Assembly (NCBI GenBank): GCA_963509715.1 | Contig: CAUPCB010000028.1 | Location: 1-21,048, forward strand | DNA from: JABCPE02 sp963509715 | GTDB taxonomy: Bacteria; Bacteroidota; Bacteroidia; Flavobacteriales; Weeksellaceae | Direction: 5' to 3' | DNA length: 21,048 bases | Shown here: piece after piece, positions 1-8,718 of the stretch | Layout of the letters: each line of letters starts with the position of its first letter | Numbering within the stretch: the first letter of the stretch is position 1 | The notes under the pieces: model-generated | Databases searched by the model: none | Told to the model about the DNA's origin: nothing | What the model saw: the letters and a program-made list of their open reading frames with translations, nothing else | Made by a program: the position numbers and the translations under genes

Positions 1-2389
1 TTTAGACTATCGTGCAAAGCATGGTGAGGAAACCTACTGGAGTGATGCCATGTTTGGCGGGATGCCTACTTATCAGACAGGAGCGCAGTTTCGCGGAGAT
101 ATTATAAAACATGTGGATAATGCTCTGAATTTTCTGCCGAAGCCTGCTAACTATTTGTTTTTACTTTTTGCTGGTTTTTTCCTGCTTGGGCTGACAGCCG
201 TTAGAAACTGGAAATACGCCCTTTTGGGAGCTACATTTTTCGGGCTGTCCACTTATTTTTATATCATTATAAGTGCTGGGCACAATGGGAAAGTGCATAC
301 TATCGCTTATTTTGCGCCGCTTTTGGCAGGGATTTTACTGGTTTATATCAGGAAAAAATATCTTTTGGGGTTTGCTGTAACTGCTCTGTTCATGGGCTTA
401 CAGATAGCAGCAAACCATTTTCAGATGACTTATTATCTTTTCATTGGGATAGGATTTTTATTCCTTTCGGAATTGATAAGAGTTTTGCTCAAAAAGAGCG
501 ATTGGAAGCATTTTGGGATTTCTTCTGGAGTTTTGGCTTTGGCTTTTCTTTTGGGAATAGGTATGAACTCACAAAGACTTTTAGCAAATAGAGAATATGC
601 GGAGGAAACTGTGAGAGGAAAGCAGATTTTAGAAGATGAAAAACAAAATCACGCTTCCAAAGACGGTATGAATAGAGATGCTATGCTGATGTGGAGCTAC
701 GGAAAATTAGAAACTCTAAATCTCTTTATTCCAAGAATTTACGGAGGTTCTTCCCAAGAAAAAGGTTCTGACAGAATAATGCAGAATATTCAGGATTTAG
801 TGCAGGAAAATGCTACTTCACAAGAAGAAGTGGATAACATCGTGAAAGGCTTTTCCAGTCCTACTTACTGGGGCGAACAGCCTGGTACAGCGGGGCCTGC
901 TTATCAAGGAGCTGTGGTTTGTTTCCTTGCTTTTTTAGGGTTTTTCTTCGCTCCTAAAAAATATAGGTATTGGATTTTAGGGGCTTCTGTGCTTACGATT
1001 ATGCTTGCGTGGGGGAGCAACTTCCTGATTGTTAGTGATTTGTTTATTGATTTTGTTCCATTGTATAATAAATTCCGTGCGCCATCTTCCATTTTGGTGG
1101 TTGTGGAACTTTTATTCCCGCTCATCGCTATTGTAGGGCTTTATTCGTTTTTTAACAATAAAAATCTGACGACTGAATACAAGCAAAAAGTATTGATGTA
1201 TGCAGGAGGAGGAGTGCAGGCGTTCTTACTTTTAATGCTGATTTTTGGGAAATCTTTACTTGGATTTTATACCGAAACGGAGAAAAGATATCTTCCGTCT
1301 TATATCCTTGATTATCTGATAGATGAAAGATATGAGATGTTTAGGGAAGATAGCATAAAAGCTATTTTATATGTGGGAGCCGTGCTGGGTGTTTTGTTTT
1401 TAACGATGAAACAAAAATTGACTCAAAATATAGCGCTTATCATCATTGGGGCAGTTAGTTTCTTTGATTTATGGTCAGTGAATAAAAGGTATTTAAACAA
1501 TGATAATTTTGTGGATAAAGAATTTGTCCAAGAGCCTTTCGTTACCGAAGTGTCTGATTATCTGATAGAAAAAGCGGGCGATAATACCGAAGTACAGAGA
1601 CTTCTTGCTCAAGCAGAAATGAATAAAACGCTTTCTATTTTGACAGAGAAAGACAAAGGACATTATAGAATTTTTAATTCTATTACAAGTCCTTTCAATG
1701 AAACTACTACCTCTTATTTCAAATCTTCTGTCGGCGGTTACCATGCCGTAAAACTGCGTAGATACGATGATTTGATTAACCAATATTTTTCTGAAACAGA
1801 CAATAAGAAGACACTGAATATTCTTAACATGTTGAATACCAAATATATCCTGCTTGGTTCTCTACAAGAGCCAAGAGTTGAAATCAATCCTAATGCAAAT
1901 GGAAATGCTTGGTTTGTATCTGATATTCAGTTTGTTAAAACTCCAAATGAGGAAATAAAAGCTGTGGGCGAAATTGATAATAAGAAAACGGCTGTTGTTT
2001 CAGTGGAAGACCAAAAATATTTTGAGGGAAAAAACTTACAGAGCGACAGCACGGCAGTGATTGAGCTGAAAAATTATCAACCTAATCAGTTGGAATTCAA
2101 AACTCAGTCAAAAACTCCTCAGCTGGCAGTGTTTTCAGAGATTTATTACCCGAAAGGCTGGAAAATGCTTCTCGATGGTAAGGAAGTCCCTTATATCAAA
2201 GCTAATTACCTGCTCAGAGCTGTATTTGTTCCTGCTGGAAATCATGAAGTTAGAATGGTATTTGAGCCAGAAGTGATCGAAAAAGGGAAAATGATTTCCA
2301 TAAGTGCATTTGGAATATTTCTATTATTGAGTGTGGGTGGATTTTTTAAATTTAGAAGAAAAACTGCTGTTAAAAATACTGAAAACTAA
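1..2389 (+). CDS. YfhO family membrane protein, C-terminal part (5' end outside window)
   Basis: The reading frame is open from base 2, before the first ATG at 50, and already encodes family-like residues (YWSDAMFGGMPTYQ), so the true start lies upstream and 795 residues are visible. The protein has many hydrophobic helices in its first half (about 12-13), a long soluble stretch, then the typical YfhO C-terminal extracytoplasmic segment (IYYPKGWKMLLDGKEVPYIK, then NYLLRAVFVPAGNHEV) and one last helix before a basic tail. YfhO proteins are large polytopic membrane proteins; the Bacillus members are implicated in lipid-linked sugar transfer (GT-C-like), and Bacteroidetes members are poorly characterised. 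Its stop codon is directly followed by the ATG of a glycosyltransferase, which supports a joint role in envelope glycan or glycolipid assembly. The family call is firm; the biochemical role is inference. Confidence 0.85.
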   Translation, partial: LDYRAKHGEETYWSDAMFGGMPTYQTGAQFRGDIIKHVDNALNFLPKPANYLFLLFAGFFLLGLTAVRNWKYALLGATFFGLSTYFYIIISAGHNGKVHTIAYFAPLLAGILLVYIRKKYLLGFAVTALFMGLQIAANHFQMTYYLFIGIGFLFLSELIRVLLKKSDWKHFGISSGVLALAFLLGIGMNSQRLLANREYAEETVRGKQILEDEKQNHASKDGMNRDAMLMWSYGKLETLNLFIPRIYGGSSQEKGSDRIMQNIQDLVQENATSQEEVDNIVKGFSSPTYWGEQPGTAGPAYQGAVVCFLAFLGFFFAPKKYRYWILGASVLTIMLAWGSNFLIVSDLFIDFVPLYNKFRAPSSILVVVELLFPLIAIVGLYSFFNNKNLTTEYKQKVLMYAGGGVQAFLLLMLIFGKSLLGFYTETEKRYLPSYILDYLIDERYEMFREDSIKAILYVGAVLGVLFLTMKQKLTQNIALIIIGAVSFFDLWSVNKRYLNNDNFVDKEFVQEPFVTEVSDYLIEKAGDNTEVQRLLAQAEMNKTLSILTEKDKGHYRIFNSITSPFNETTTSYFKSSVGGYHAVKLRRYDDLINQYFSETDNKKTLNILNMLNTKYILLGSLQEPRVEINPNANGNAWFVSDIQFVKTPNEEIKAVGEIDNKKTAVVSVEDQKYFEGKNLQSDSTAVIELKNYQPNQLEFKTQSKTPQLAVFSEIYYPKGWKMLLDGKEVPYIKANYLLRAVFVPAGNHEVRMVFEPEVIEKGKMISISAFGIFLLLSVGGFFKFRRKTAVKNTEN

Positions 2390-3670
2390 ATGGTAAGAAA
2401 AAAAATCCTTATCATCACTTATTATTGGCCTCCTGCGGGTGGGCCAGGAGTTCAGCGCTGGCTGAAATTCACAAAATATCTGCCGGAATTTGGCTGGAAA
2501 CCCACAGTTTTCATTCCAGAAAATCCATCTTATCCACTTTTGGATGAGAGTTTGAGTAAGGATTTATCTCCTGATTTGGAGATTATTAAAACTAAAATTT
2601 GGGAGCCTTACCAGCTTGCCGAAATATTCAGTAAAAAGAATAAGAAGTTTAAGTCAGGACAGTTTGATATTGGTGAAAACCAGTCTTTTATGTCCAAGTT
2701 GTCTATTTTTATCAGAGGCAATTTTTTCATTCCCGATGCCCGAGTTTTTTGGGTGAAACCTTCCGTAGAATATTTGAAAAAGTATTTAAAGGAATATCAT
2801 TTTGATGCTTTGGTGACTACGGGGCCGCCTCACAGCCTTCATTTGATAGGTTTGGATCTTAAAAAATATTTCCCAAATCTGAAATGGATTGTAGATTTTA
2901 GAGATCCATGGACAGAAATTTCGTATTACAAGCATCTTAAACTGACAAAATGGGCGGACAAAAAGCACCGAACTTTGGAAGAAAAAGTCTTTAAAAATGC
3001 AGATATTACCCTTGCTACAAGTCCCACAGATGCTGAAAATTTCAGAAAAAAAGGCGCAAATGCAGTCTGCATAACCAATGGATTTGATGAAAATGAGCTG
3101 ATTGCAGAAAAATCCAAAACAGAGAAATTTACTTTGAGCTATATCGGAGTTTTGGAGCAGCTTAGAAATCCTGAAAATCTTTGGGAAATCCTGAATGCTT
3201 TGGTAGAGGAAAACGAAGATTTTTCAAAAGATTTTGAGCTGAAATTTGTGGGTAGGATAGATGATAAAATTTTGCAACAGATAGAATCTTCTACTCTTAG
3301 TAAAAATGTGAATTTATGTGGTTATCTTTCTCATAATAGGGCTGTTGAGGAAATGAATAATTCAGATATTCTGCTGATTACAAACTTTGACCGCGATTCT
3401 TCCAAGGGAATCATTCCAGGGAAATTGTTTGAATATCTGGCAGTTGGGAAAAAGATTATTTCCTTTGGTCCGAAGGAAAGTGATGTAGCCGATATTTTGA
3501 AAGAAACAGGCTCAGGTAGGCATTTTGGATATGCTGATAATCAAGAAATTAAAAACTATATTTTAGAAATCTATCAGCAGTGGAAAATTGGGAATTTGGA
3601 AGCCAACCAGCAAAGTGTCCAGCAGTATTCTAGAAGAAATCTCACGAAAAAACTTTCAGAAATTTTATAA
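2390..3670 (+). CDS. GT-B fold glycosyltransferase (GT4-like)
   Basis: A 426-residue protein with two Rossmann-like halves. The N-terminus carries a glycine-rich motif of acceptor-side loops (PPAGGPGVQRW, residues 14-24), followed by VDFRDPW (168-174). The C-terminal half starts near residue 248 (LSYIGVLEQLRNPE) and holds the nucleotide-sugar-side motif PGKLFEYLAVGKKI (343-356), with the conserved Glu at 348. There is no signal peptide or membrane helix, so it should act at the cytoplasmic face. The ATG follows the YfhO-family stop without a gap, so the two are almost certainly co-transcribed and translationally coupled. Donor and acceptor sugars cannot be read from sequence; extracellular polysaccharide, glycolipid or O-antigen-like synthesis are all possible. 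Confidence 0.85.
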   Translation: MVRKKILIITYYWPPAGGPGVQRWLKFTKYLPEFGWKPTVFIPENPSYPLLDESLSKDLSPDLEIIKTKIWEPYQLAEIFSKKNKKFKSGQFDIGENQSFMSKLSIFIRGNFFIPDARVFWVKPSVEYLKKYLKEYHFDALVTTGPPHSLHLIGLDLKKYFPNLKWIVDFRDPWTEISYYKHLKLTKWADKKHRTLEEKVFKNADITLATSPTDAENFRKKGANAVCITNGFDENELIAEKSKTEKFTLSYIGVLEQLRNPENLWEILNALVEENEDFSKDFELKFVGRIDDKILQQIESSTLSKNVNLCGYLSHNRAVEEMNNSDILLITNFDRDSSKGIIPGKLFEYLAVGKKIISFGPKESDVADILKETGSGRHFGYADNQEIKNYILEIYQQWKIGNLEANQQSVQQYSRRNLTKKLSEIL

Positions 3671-3674
3671 AATA

Positions 3675-3706
3675 AAAAGTGAAGATGCATAGGCGTCTTC
3701 ACTTTT
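3675..3706. terminator. Bidirectional hairpin terminator between convergent genes
   Basis: A 14-bp stem (3675-3688 with 3693-3706, one G-T wobble) closes a 4-base loop (ATAG). The arms end in A- and T-runs, so the hairpin can terminate the glycosyltransferase transcript on the plus strand and the alkaline phosphatase transcript on the minus strand. It sits in the short gap between the two stop codons. Confidence 0.85.
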
Positions 3707-3731
3707 ATTATGAGAGTTTAATTATTTTTAA

Positions 3732-5144
3732 TTAAAACTTATTTTCCACATGTGCGGCATTTAGTAGGAAATTGTGCATGTCGGTATTTCTGACAAATGA
3801 TTTAAGGTTTTCACTACCAGGGCCGTACATTGCAAGTTCTGTGTAATCAGAAGAGTGGTCCATACTAATCCAGCCAACAGAAGTGTATGCTTTCTGCATC
3901 TCTGCTAAAGCTCTGAATGGTAGGTTTTTATGGTTGTATAGTCCATCTTCTTTTTTAAGATTGTTGTAATAAGAAAGAAGTTCTTTCGCTTGTTCATCAG
4001 TTACAGCGAAACCACCGCAAGCCTCTGCAATTCTGTCTTTTACAAAAGAAGTGCTGCTGGAAGCATGGATTCCCTGTAAAACCCAGTCATTAGAGTGAGT
4101 GAATTTTTGTAAGTGGTCAAAATTATCATTGGTTTTACTTCCGTAAATCAGCCCAGGGTTGGCATTTCCATGGTCGCTGGTAATCACTACCAAAGTATTT
4201 TTGTCTTTTTTAGCGAAGTCCATTACTACTTTTACAGCTTCATCAAAGGCAATTTGGTCAAATAATAGAGCCGCAATATCGTTTCCGTGTGCTGCCCAGT
4301 CTACTTTTCCACCTTCTATTTGTAATGCAAAACCATTTTTGTGGTCTTTCATCTGGTCGATTGCCTTTTGAGCCATTTCGGCAAGGCTAGGGATGTTTTT
4401 TGATGCTTTTTCATCGCGTAAATGATCTACGGTGTAAGGCACAGCATCTTCATCAAAAGTTCCTAAAATAGGCTTGTTTTTAGGAGCGCTGAGCATTTCT
4501 GATTTAGTTTTTGCGATGGTGTATCCTTTTTTCACAAATAAATCAAAAACATCTTTTTTATCCTTTCTTTTGTCTTTGTCGAAGTATTGGCTGCCGCCTC
4601 CCATCATTACATCAAAGTTTAGTTCTGCATACTGCTCAGCGATGTGGTCCATGGCGTTTCTTCTCTTGCTGGTAACGCAAAATCCTGCTGGTGTAGCGTG
4701 GGTGATAGGAACCGTAGTTACACATCCTACCTTTTTGCCAGCTTGTTTGAACTTCTGAAGAATAGGCATATTTTCCTTTCCGTTAGGGCTTACATTCAGG
4801 CTTCCGTTATTCACACGGACACCGCCTCCCCAAGAGGAACTTGCTGCTGCTGAGTCTGTTACGATAGCATTCGCAGAAGCCATATCCATCAATGCTCTTT
4901 GGACAAGATTATCTTCGTAAAGTCCCACCCAGTTGGAACTTTTTCCGTTTTTTCTTTTCAGGTAGATGTCTGCCATTATCATCGTTCCTACGCTCATCCC
5001 ATCACTTACCATGAAGATGATATTTTTGGCTTTTTTGCCACGGAATTCTTCTTTTATAGTGTTTGCTTTTGCTCCAAATGGAGTTAGCAACATTCCGCCT
5101 AAAGCAGCTAATGAACCTGTTTTCAGAAAGTCTCTTCTTTTCAT
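3732..5144 (-). CDS. Alkaline phosphatase, PhoA family, Tat-exported
   Basis: A 470-residue secreted phosphomonoesterase. The N-terminus is a twin-arginine signal (MKRRDFLKTG, then a hydrophobic stretch, with likely cleavage after AKA at residue 27), so export is in folded form to the periplasm or outer surface. Alkaline phosphatase superfamily motifs are in order: metal ligand in MVSDG (Asp48), nucleophile in TDSAAAS (Ser98), THATPA (148-153), GGKVDWAAHGND with metal ligands Asp282 and His286, TSDHG with Asp324/His325, and a late His430 in MDHSSD. All expected catalytic and metal-binding positions are present and the length fits the family. It likely releases inorganic phosphate from organic phosphoesters. 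It is transcribed alone on the minus strand, divergent from the TonB-dependent receptor. I see no convincing Pho box, so phosphate control is an assumption. Confidence 0.92.
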   Translation of the reverse strand: MKRRDFLKTGSLAALGGMLLTPFGAKANTIKEEFRGKKAKNIIFMVSDGMSVGTMIMADIYLKRKNGKSSNWVGLYEDNLVQRALMDMASANAIVTDSAAASSSWGGGVRVNNGSLNVSPNGKENMPILQKFKQAGKKVGCVTTVPITHATPAGFCVTSKRRNAMDHIAEQYAELNFDVMMGGGSQYFDKDKRKDKKDVFDLFVKKGYTIAKTKSEMLSAPKNKPILGTFDEDAVPYTVDHLRDEKASKNIPSLAEMAQKAIDQMKDHKNGFALQIEGGKVDWAAHGNDIAALLFDQIAFDEAVKVVMDFAKKDKNTLVVITSDHGNANPGLIYGSKTNDNFDHLQKFTHSNDWVLQGIHASSSTSFVKDRIAEACGGFAVTDEQAKELLSYYNNLKKEDGLYNHKNLPFRALAEMQKAYTSVGWISMDHSSDYTELAMYGPGSENLKSFVRNTDMHNFLLNAAHVENKF

Positions 5145-5175
5145 TTTGATTTAGTATTTATAAATGAATTTTGTG

Positions 5176-5183
5176 CAAATATA
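5176..5183 (-). promoter_or_regulatory. Candidate -7 box for alkaline phosphatase
   Basis: Read on the minus strand this is TATATTTG, an exact match to the Bacteroidetes TAnnTTTG -7 consensus, 31 bases upstream of the phosphatase start codon. No TTG with the usual 17-23 base spacing is present, so the -33 element is unclear. Confidence 0.5.
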
Positions 5184-5322
5184 CGGAATAAAGATGATGA
5201 ATTTATTTTTTTGAGCCAAAAAAGATGTTTTGATTTAATGATTCAAAAGTAAAGATGCTACTTTCCTGAAAATTGATGATAAAAATCATATTGTGAATTA
5301 GCAAGAAAATAAAAAATAGTAT

Positions 5323-5330
5323 TACTTTTG
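5323..5330 (+). promoter_or_regulatory. Candidate -7 box for the TonB-dependent receptor
   Basis: TACTTTTG matches the Bacteroidetes TAnnTTTG consensus exactly and lies 50 bases before the receptor ATG. That implies a leader of about 40 bases. A TTG at 5291-5293 is 29 bases upstream, too far for a standard -33 element. Confidence 0.5.
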
Positions 5331-5380
5331 TGCCATAATTTTTTAAAAAGATAGCATAAGTTTAAATTTTATATTTCATT

Positions 5381-7951
5381 ATGAACAAAAAAGTATTATT
5401 AGTGTCTAGTTTGTTAATGTCCTTGATGGGATATTCACAAACGGTGAAGGGTAGGGTAGTTCAGCATGACAATCCCGTTTCTAATGCCAGCATTATACTA
5501 AAAAAGGGGGACAAGGAAATGACCTCTATGACTGATGCTTCGGGATTTTTTAATGTAACACTTACAGAAGGAGGAAGTTACACTATCAGCATCGTAGCAG
5601 AGGGAGCAAATCCATTGGAAAACCAAATTACAGTAGAAGATAATGGAGTTTTGGATTTAGGAGATGTGATTGTTTATCAGATGGTTACATCACAACCTGT
5701 GGTTGAAGAAAAGCCTGTAACTGAGCAGCCAACAGAACCTACTGTAGCAAAAAATACTACAGATCCTAACGAACCACAAGACGAGGAAGAAGATGGAAAA
5801 GTAAAAAAACTACAAACTGTAGAAATCATAGGAAGAGCAAGAAAAGACTATAATAGTGATTATTCTTTCTCTGCTTCTAAAATTGCTCTAAAAAACATGG
5901 AAGTTTCCCAAGCGATAACTACCGTGACTAAAGAGCTTATCACAGATAGAGGAATTACAAGATTAGGAGATGTGGTGAAGAATGTGAGTGGGGTGAACCA
6001 AACGAGTTTCTACAACTTATATTCTATCCGTGGGGTAACTCAAGCATCTGGATATAGAGAGAATAGATTAGTAAATGGTATGGCGACTTCTGTTTATTTC
6101 TTCTCTCAACCTCTAATGATGAACATAGAAAGGGTAGAAGTAATCAAAGGTCCTGCGAGTATGACTTTCTCTAGTACAGACCCAGGGGGAAGTATCAATA
6201 TGGTAACTAAAAAACCTTTGTCTACGAATAGAAAAGAAGTTAGTCTAAGTGTTGGTAGCTACGGAGCTATTGTAGGAGCTTTAGACTTTACAGGTCCTTT
6301 GAATAAGGATAAATCTTTACTATACCGTTTGAATTTAGGTTATGAAAACTCTGGAAGTTTCAGAGACCTGCAATTCAAAAAAGCGTATATGGTAGCGCCT
6401 ACAATCACATATGTGCCGAATGATAAAACAAGAGTGAATGTAGAGTTGGTATTGACTAATAACAACAATAGACTAGATAGAGGTCAGCCTATTTTCAAGG
6501 CGAATGCAGGTGAAAAACCAGCGCTTAACTCTACACCAATCAGCTATGCTATCGGAGCAGCTAATGACTATAACAAGACATTAGACATCAACTTGATGGG
6601 GAACTTGACTCACCAGTTTAATGAGTACATCGGTCTTAACCTTGCTTATATGAAACATATCTGGAATGAAGACCTAGTAGAGCTAAGAACAAATAACAAG
6701 TTTGGAAAAGATGCTACTGGGACAAGACAACCTTACTGGGTAGAGATGAGATATGTTCAGCGTCAGCAAAAATTCTTAACAGATAATATCAATGCATACT
6801 TGAATGCAAATTGGAATATTGGAGAGTCTATCAAGAATAAAACTGTTGCAGGATATGATTTTATCGCTTTTGAGATTAGTAATGCAGGAGGAACTAATAC
6901 TGTGAGAGATTACCTTGCTGATGGTGTTACACCAAGAATTCCGCACTGGGATTTAAGAATTAAAGATGGTTCTCAGTACAAGTTAATGTATCCTGGTATG
7001 TATCAGCCACAAGCGAAAAGAATTACACCGATTGTTCCTATGTATTATAATACAAATGCAATCTATGTAATGAACCAATTAGAGTGGAATAAATTGATTT
7101 TCAACTTTGGTCTTCGTCAGGAGTGGTACACAGATAAGAACCACTACAAGACTGATAAAGAACAAGTTGTAAAACAAAACAAACTTTTAGCAAGAGCAGG
7201 TTTGGTATACAAACTTACCGATAATATCAATCTTTACGCTTCTTATGTAGAAGGTTTCCAAATGCAGACGGATTCTTATTTAGGATCTGATGCATTTAGA
7301 ACAGATGGAAACACAGGTGCTATCGCTAGAGAGCCATTCAAACCTAAAACATCAAGAATGTGGGAAGGAGGTATTAAAACTGAATGGTTTGATGGAAAAT
7401 TACATGCAACACTAGCTTACTACAACATCAAGCAGAAAAATGTATTAACATATGCTGATGGAAGCGGGCAAGCAGATGAACTTTCTAATGAAGGTGCAAC
7501 TGAGAAAAACCAAGGGATAGAGCTAGAAGTAATGGGTAGAATCTTGCCAAACTGGATGATTAATGCAGGGTATGCTTACATAGATGCTAATCTTACTAGA
7601 TTTGATAGTGCATCAAACAAAGACATCACTTATAGAAAAGATAATGCGCCTAAGCATTCACTAAACATCTGGACAAGATACGACATCAAAGAAGGACCTT
7701 TCCGTAACTTTGGTGCTGGTGCAGGGCTTAACTATGTAGGTGAGAAAATCTCTTGGCAAGAGCGTGACTTAGTTTTACCAGCATACACTGTTGTAGATGC
7801 AGCGGTATACTATAAGTTGAAATCTATGCAGCTTTCATTCAATGTTAATAATGTATTTAACAAAGAATATTGGGTAGGAGCGTTTAACTATCCAAGACTA
7901 TTCCCAGGAACGCCAAGAAATGTGATGTTTGCTGTAAAATACACATTCTAA
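5381..7951 (+). CDS. TonB-dependent siderophore-type outer-membrane receptor
   Basis: An 856-residue outer-membrane receptor. A signal peptide ends near residue 19-20 (MSLMGYSQ). Residues 21-100 form a carboxypeptidase-regulatory-like beta domain (TVKGRVVQHDNPVSNASIIL) common in Bacteroidetes receptors. A Pro/Glu/Asp-rich linker (about 105-142) leads to a TonB-box-like stretch (LQTVEIIGRA, 144-153). The plug domain follows (about 165-280), with IRG (216-218), ERVEVIKGPAS (250-260) and the DPGGSINMVTKKP end (267-279). The remainder is a 22-strand-type barrel ending in the typical aromatic C-terminus (AVKYTF). The plug resembles the ferric-siderophore receptor subgroup rather than SusC, and no SusD-like gene is adjacent, so siderophore or another metal chelate is the likely ligand. 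The substrate cannot be defined from sequence, and no clear Fur box is visible upstream. Confidence 0.9.
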   Translation: MNKKVLLVSSLLMSLMGYSQTVKGRVVQHDNPVSNASIILKKGDKEMTSMTDASGFFNVTLTEGGSYTISIVAEGANPLENQITVEDNGVLDLGDVIVYQMVTSQPVVEEKPVTEQPTEPTVAKNTTDPNEPQDEEEDGKVKKLQTVEIIGRARKDYNSDYSFSASKIALKNMEVSQAITTVTKELITDRGITRLGDVVKNVSGVNQTSFYNLYSIRGVTQASGYRENRLVNGMATSVYFFSQPLMMNIERVEVIKGPASMTFSSTDPGGSINMVTKKPLSTNRKEVSLSVGSYGAIVGALDFTGPLNKDKSLLYRLNLGYENSGSFRDLQFKKAYMVAPTITYVPNDKTRVNVELVLTNNNNRLDRGQPIFKANAGEKPALNSTPISYAIGAANDYNKTLDINLMGNLTHQFNEYIGLNLAYMKHIWNEDLVELRTNNKFGKDATGTRQPYWVEMRYVQRQQKFLTDNINAYLNANWNIGESIKNKTVAGYDFIAFEISNAGGTNTVRDYLADGVTPRIPHWDLRIKDGSQYKLMYPGMYQPQAKRITPIVPMYYNTNAIYVMNQLEWNKLIFNFGLRQEWYTDKNHYKTDKEQVVKQNKLLARAGLVYKLTDNINLYASYVEGFQMQTDSYLGSDAFRTDGNTGAIAREPFKPKTSRMWEGGIKTEWFDGKLHATLAYYNIKQKNVLTYADGSGQADELSNEGATEKNQGIELEVMGRILPNWMINAGYAYIDANLTRFDSASNKDITYRKDNAPKHSLNIWTRYDIKEGPFRNFGAGAGLNYVGEKISWQERDLVLPAYTVVDAAVYYKLKSMQLSFNVNNVFNKEYWVGAFNYPRLFPGTPRNVMFAVKYTF

Positions 7952-7993
7952 GATAGATACAAGGTTTTTTCATAAAAATAATTTAATTTGTTG

Positions 7994-8027
7994 AAAACCG
8001 ATAGTTTATAATGGCTATCGGTTTTTT
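7994..8027 (+). terminator. Rho-independent terminator of the TonB-dependent receptor
   Basis: An 11-bp perfect stem (7994-8004 with 8015-8025) encloses a 10-base loop, and the right arm runs into six T residues (8022-8027). It lies 42 bases after the receptor stop and just before the promoter box of the next gene. Confidence 0.85.
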
Positions 8028-8030
8028 GAT

Positions 8031-8038
8031 TATATTTG
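8031..8038 (+). promoter_or_regulatory. Candidate -7 box for the small lipoprotein gene
   Basis: TATATTTG matches TAnnTTTG exactly, 30 bases upstream of the ATG and immediately after the preceding terminator, so the lipoprotein is likely an independent transcription unit. No well-placed TTG is seen. Confidence 0.5.
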
Positions 8039-8068
8039 TGTTGCTAAATAATATAAAGTCAAATTATT

Positions 8069-8641
8069 ATGAGGATAAAAACTATCTTGACGGGTCTGAG
8101 TTTGTTGTTTGTTTTAAGTTGTGTAAATCAGCAGAATACAAACAAACCAGTAAAAACAAAAATAGAAAAATCTCATAAAAGACACCTGCGAAAACAACTT
8201 GCTTCTTTCATAAAAGGAATGCGAAAAGGCAAGCCAGATGAAGTAAAAGCATATTTTGATTTTCCTATCAAAAATGATAATTTTTGGTATGCGACTTTGG
8301 ATTATGAAAAATGGGAGGAATATAAAGGAAAAGGATTTGGTGAGAAAGAATTTCAGATATATTTTGATGCGATTTTCATGGGCGATTTCAGGGAAACTTT
8401 AGGAAGAATAAATGTTAATAGATTATTAAAACAAGGATATGATAAAGCAGAATATTCATATGATAGTTGGAATGGTGGGTTTAAAGATATCTTAGAAGTC
8501 ACATATGCAGATAATAAAATAACCATGACTTTTAATTCAACAGTCTATTATGAAGACATGGCGGATGAATATTCACAAGTATTTGTTTTCACAACGAAAG
8601 ATGGCGTTCTGAAATTTAAAGATTTCCAAATAGCAGGGTAG
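8069..8641 (+). CDS. Hypothetical lipoprotein
   Basis: A 190-residue protein with a lipoprotein signal peptide: basic start (MRIKT), hydrophobic core and lipobox FVLSC, with the acylated cysteine at residue 18. The mature part is rich in Lys early on (NKPVKTKIEKSHKRHLRKQ) and then acidic/aromatic; its compact alternation of helices and strands (for example ITMTFNSTVYYEDM near the C-terminus) could fit a small NTF2-like or DUF fold, but I do not recognise a family. It should be anchored in the periplasmic or outer-membrane leaflet. It stands alone between a terminator and the promoter of mtnN. Function is unknown. Confidence 0.75.
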   Translation: MRIKTILTGLSLLFVLSCVNQQNTNKPVKTKIEKSHKRHLRKQLASFIKGMRKGKPDEVKAYFDFPIKNDNFWYATLDYEKWEEYKGKGFGEKEFQIYFDAIFMGDFRETLGRINVNRLLKQGYDKAEYSYDSWNGGFKDILEVTYADNKITMTFNSTVYYEDMADEYSQVFVFTTKDGVLKFKDFQIAG

Positions 8642-8680
8642 GGCTCTTCGGAAAAAGATAGTTAAAAATTTCAAAATAAT

Positions 8681-8688
8681 TATCTTTG
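8681..8688 (+). promoter_or_regulatory. Candidate -7 box for the mtnN-ABC transporter operon
   Basis: TATCTTTG is an exact TAnnTTTG match, 30 bases before the mtnN ATG. It is the only good promoter candidate upstream of the run of genes from 8719 to 12924, which have very short intergenic gaps. Confidence 0.5.
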
Positions 8689-8718
8689 CCCTTATTTTTT
8701 TAATTATTAAACTTTACA

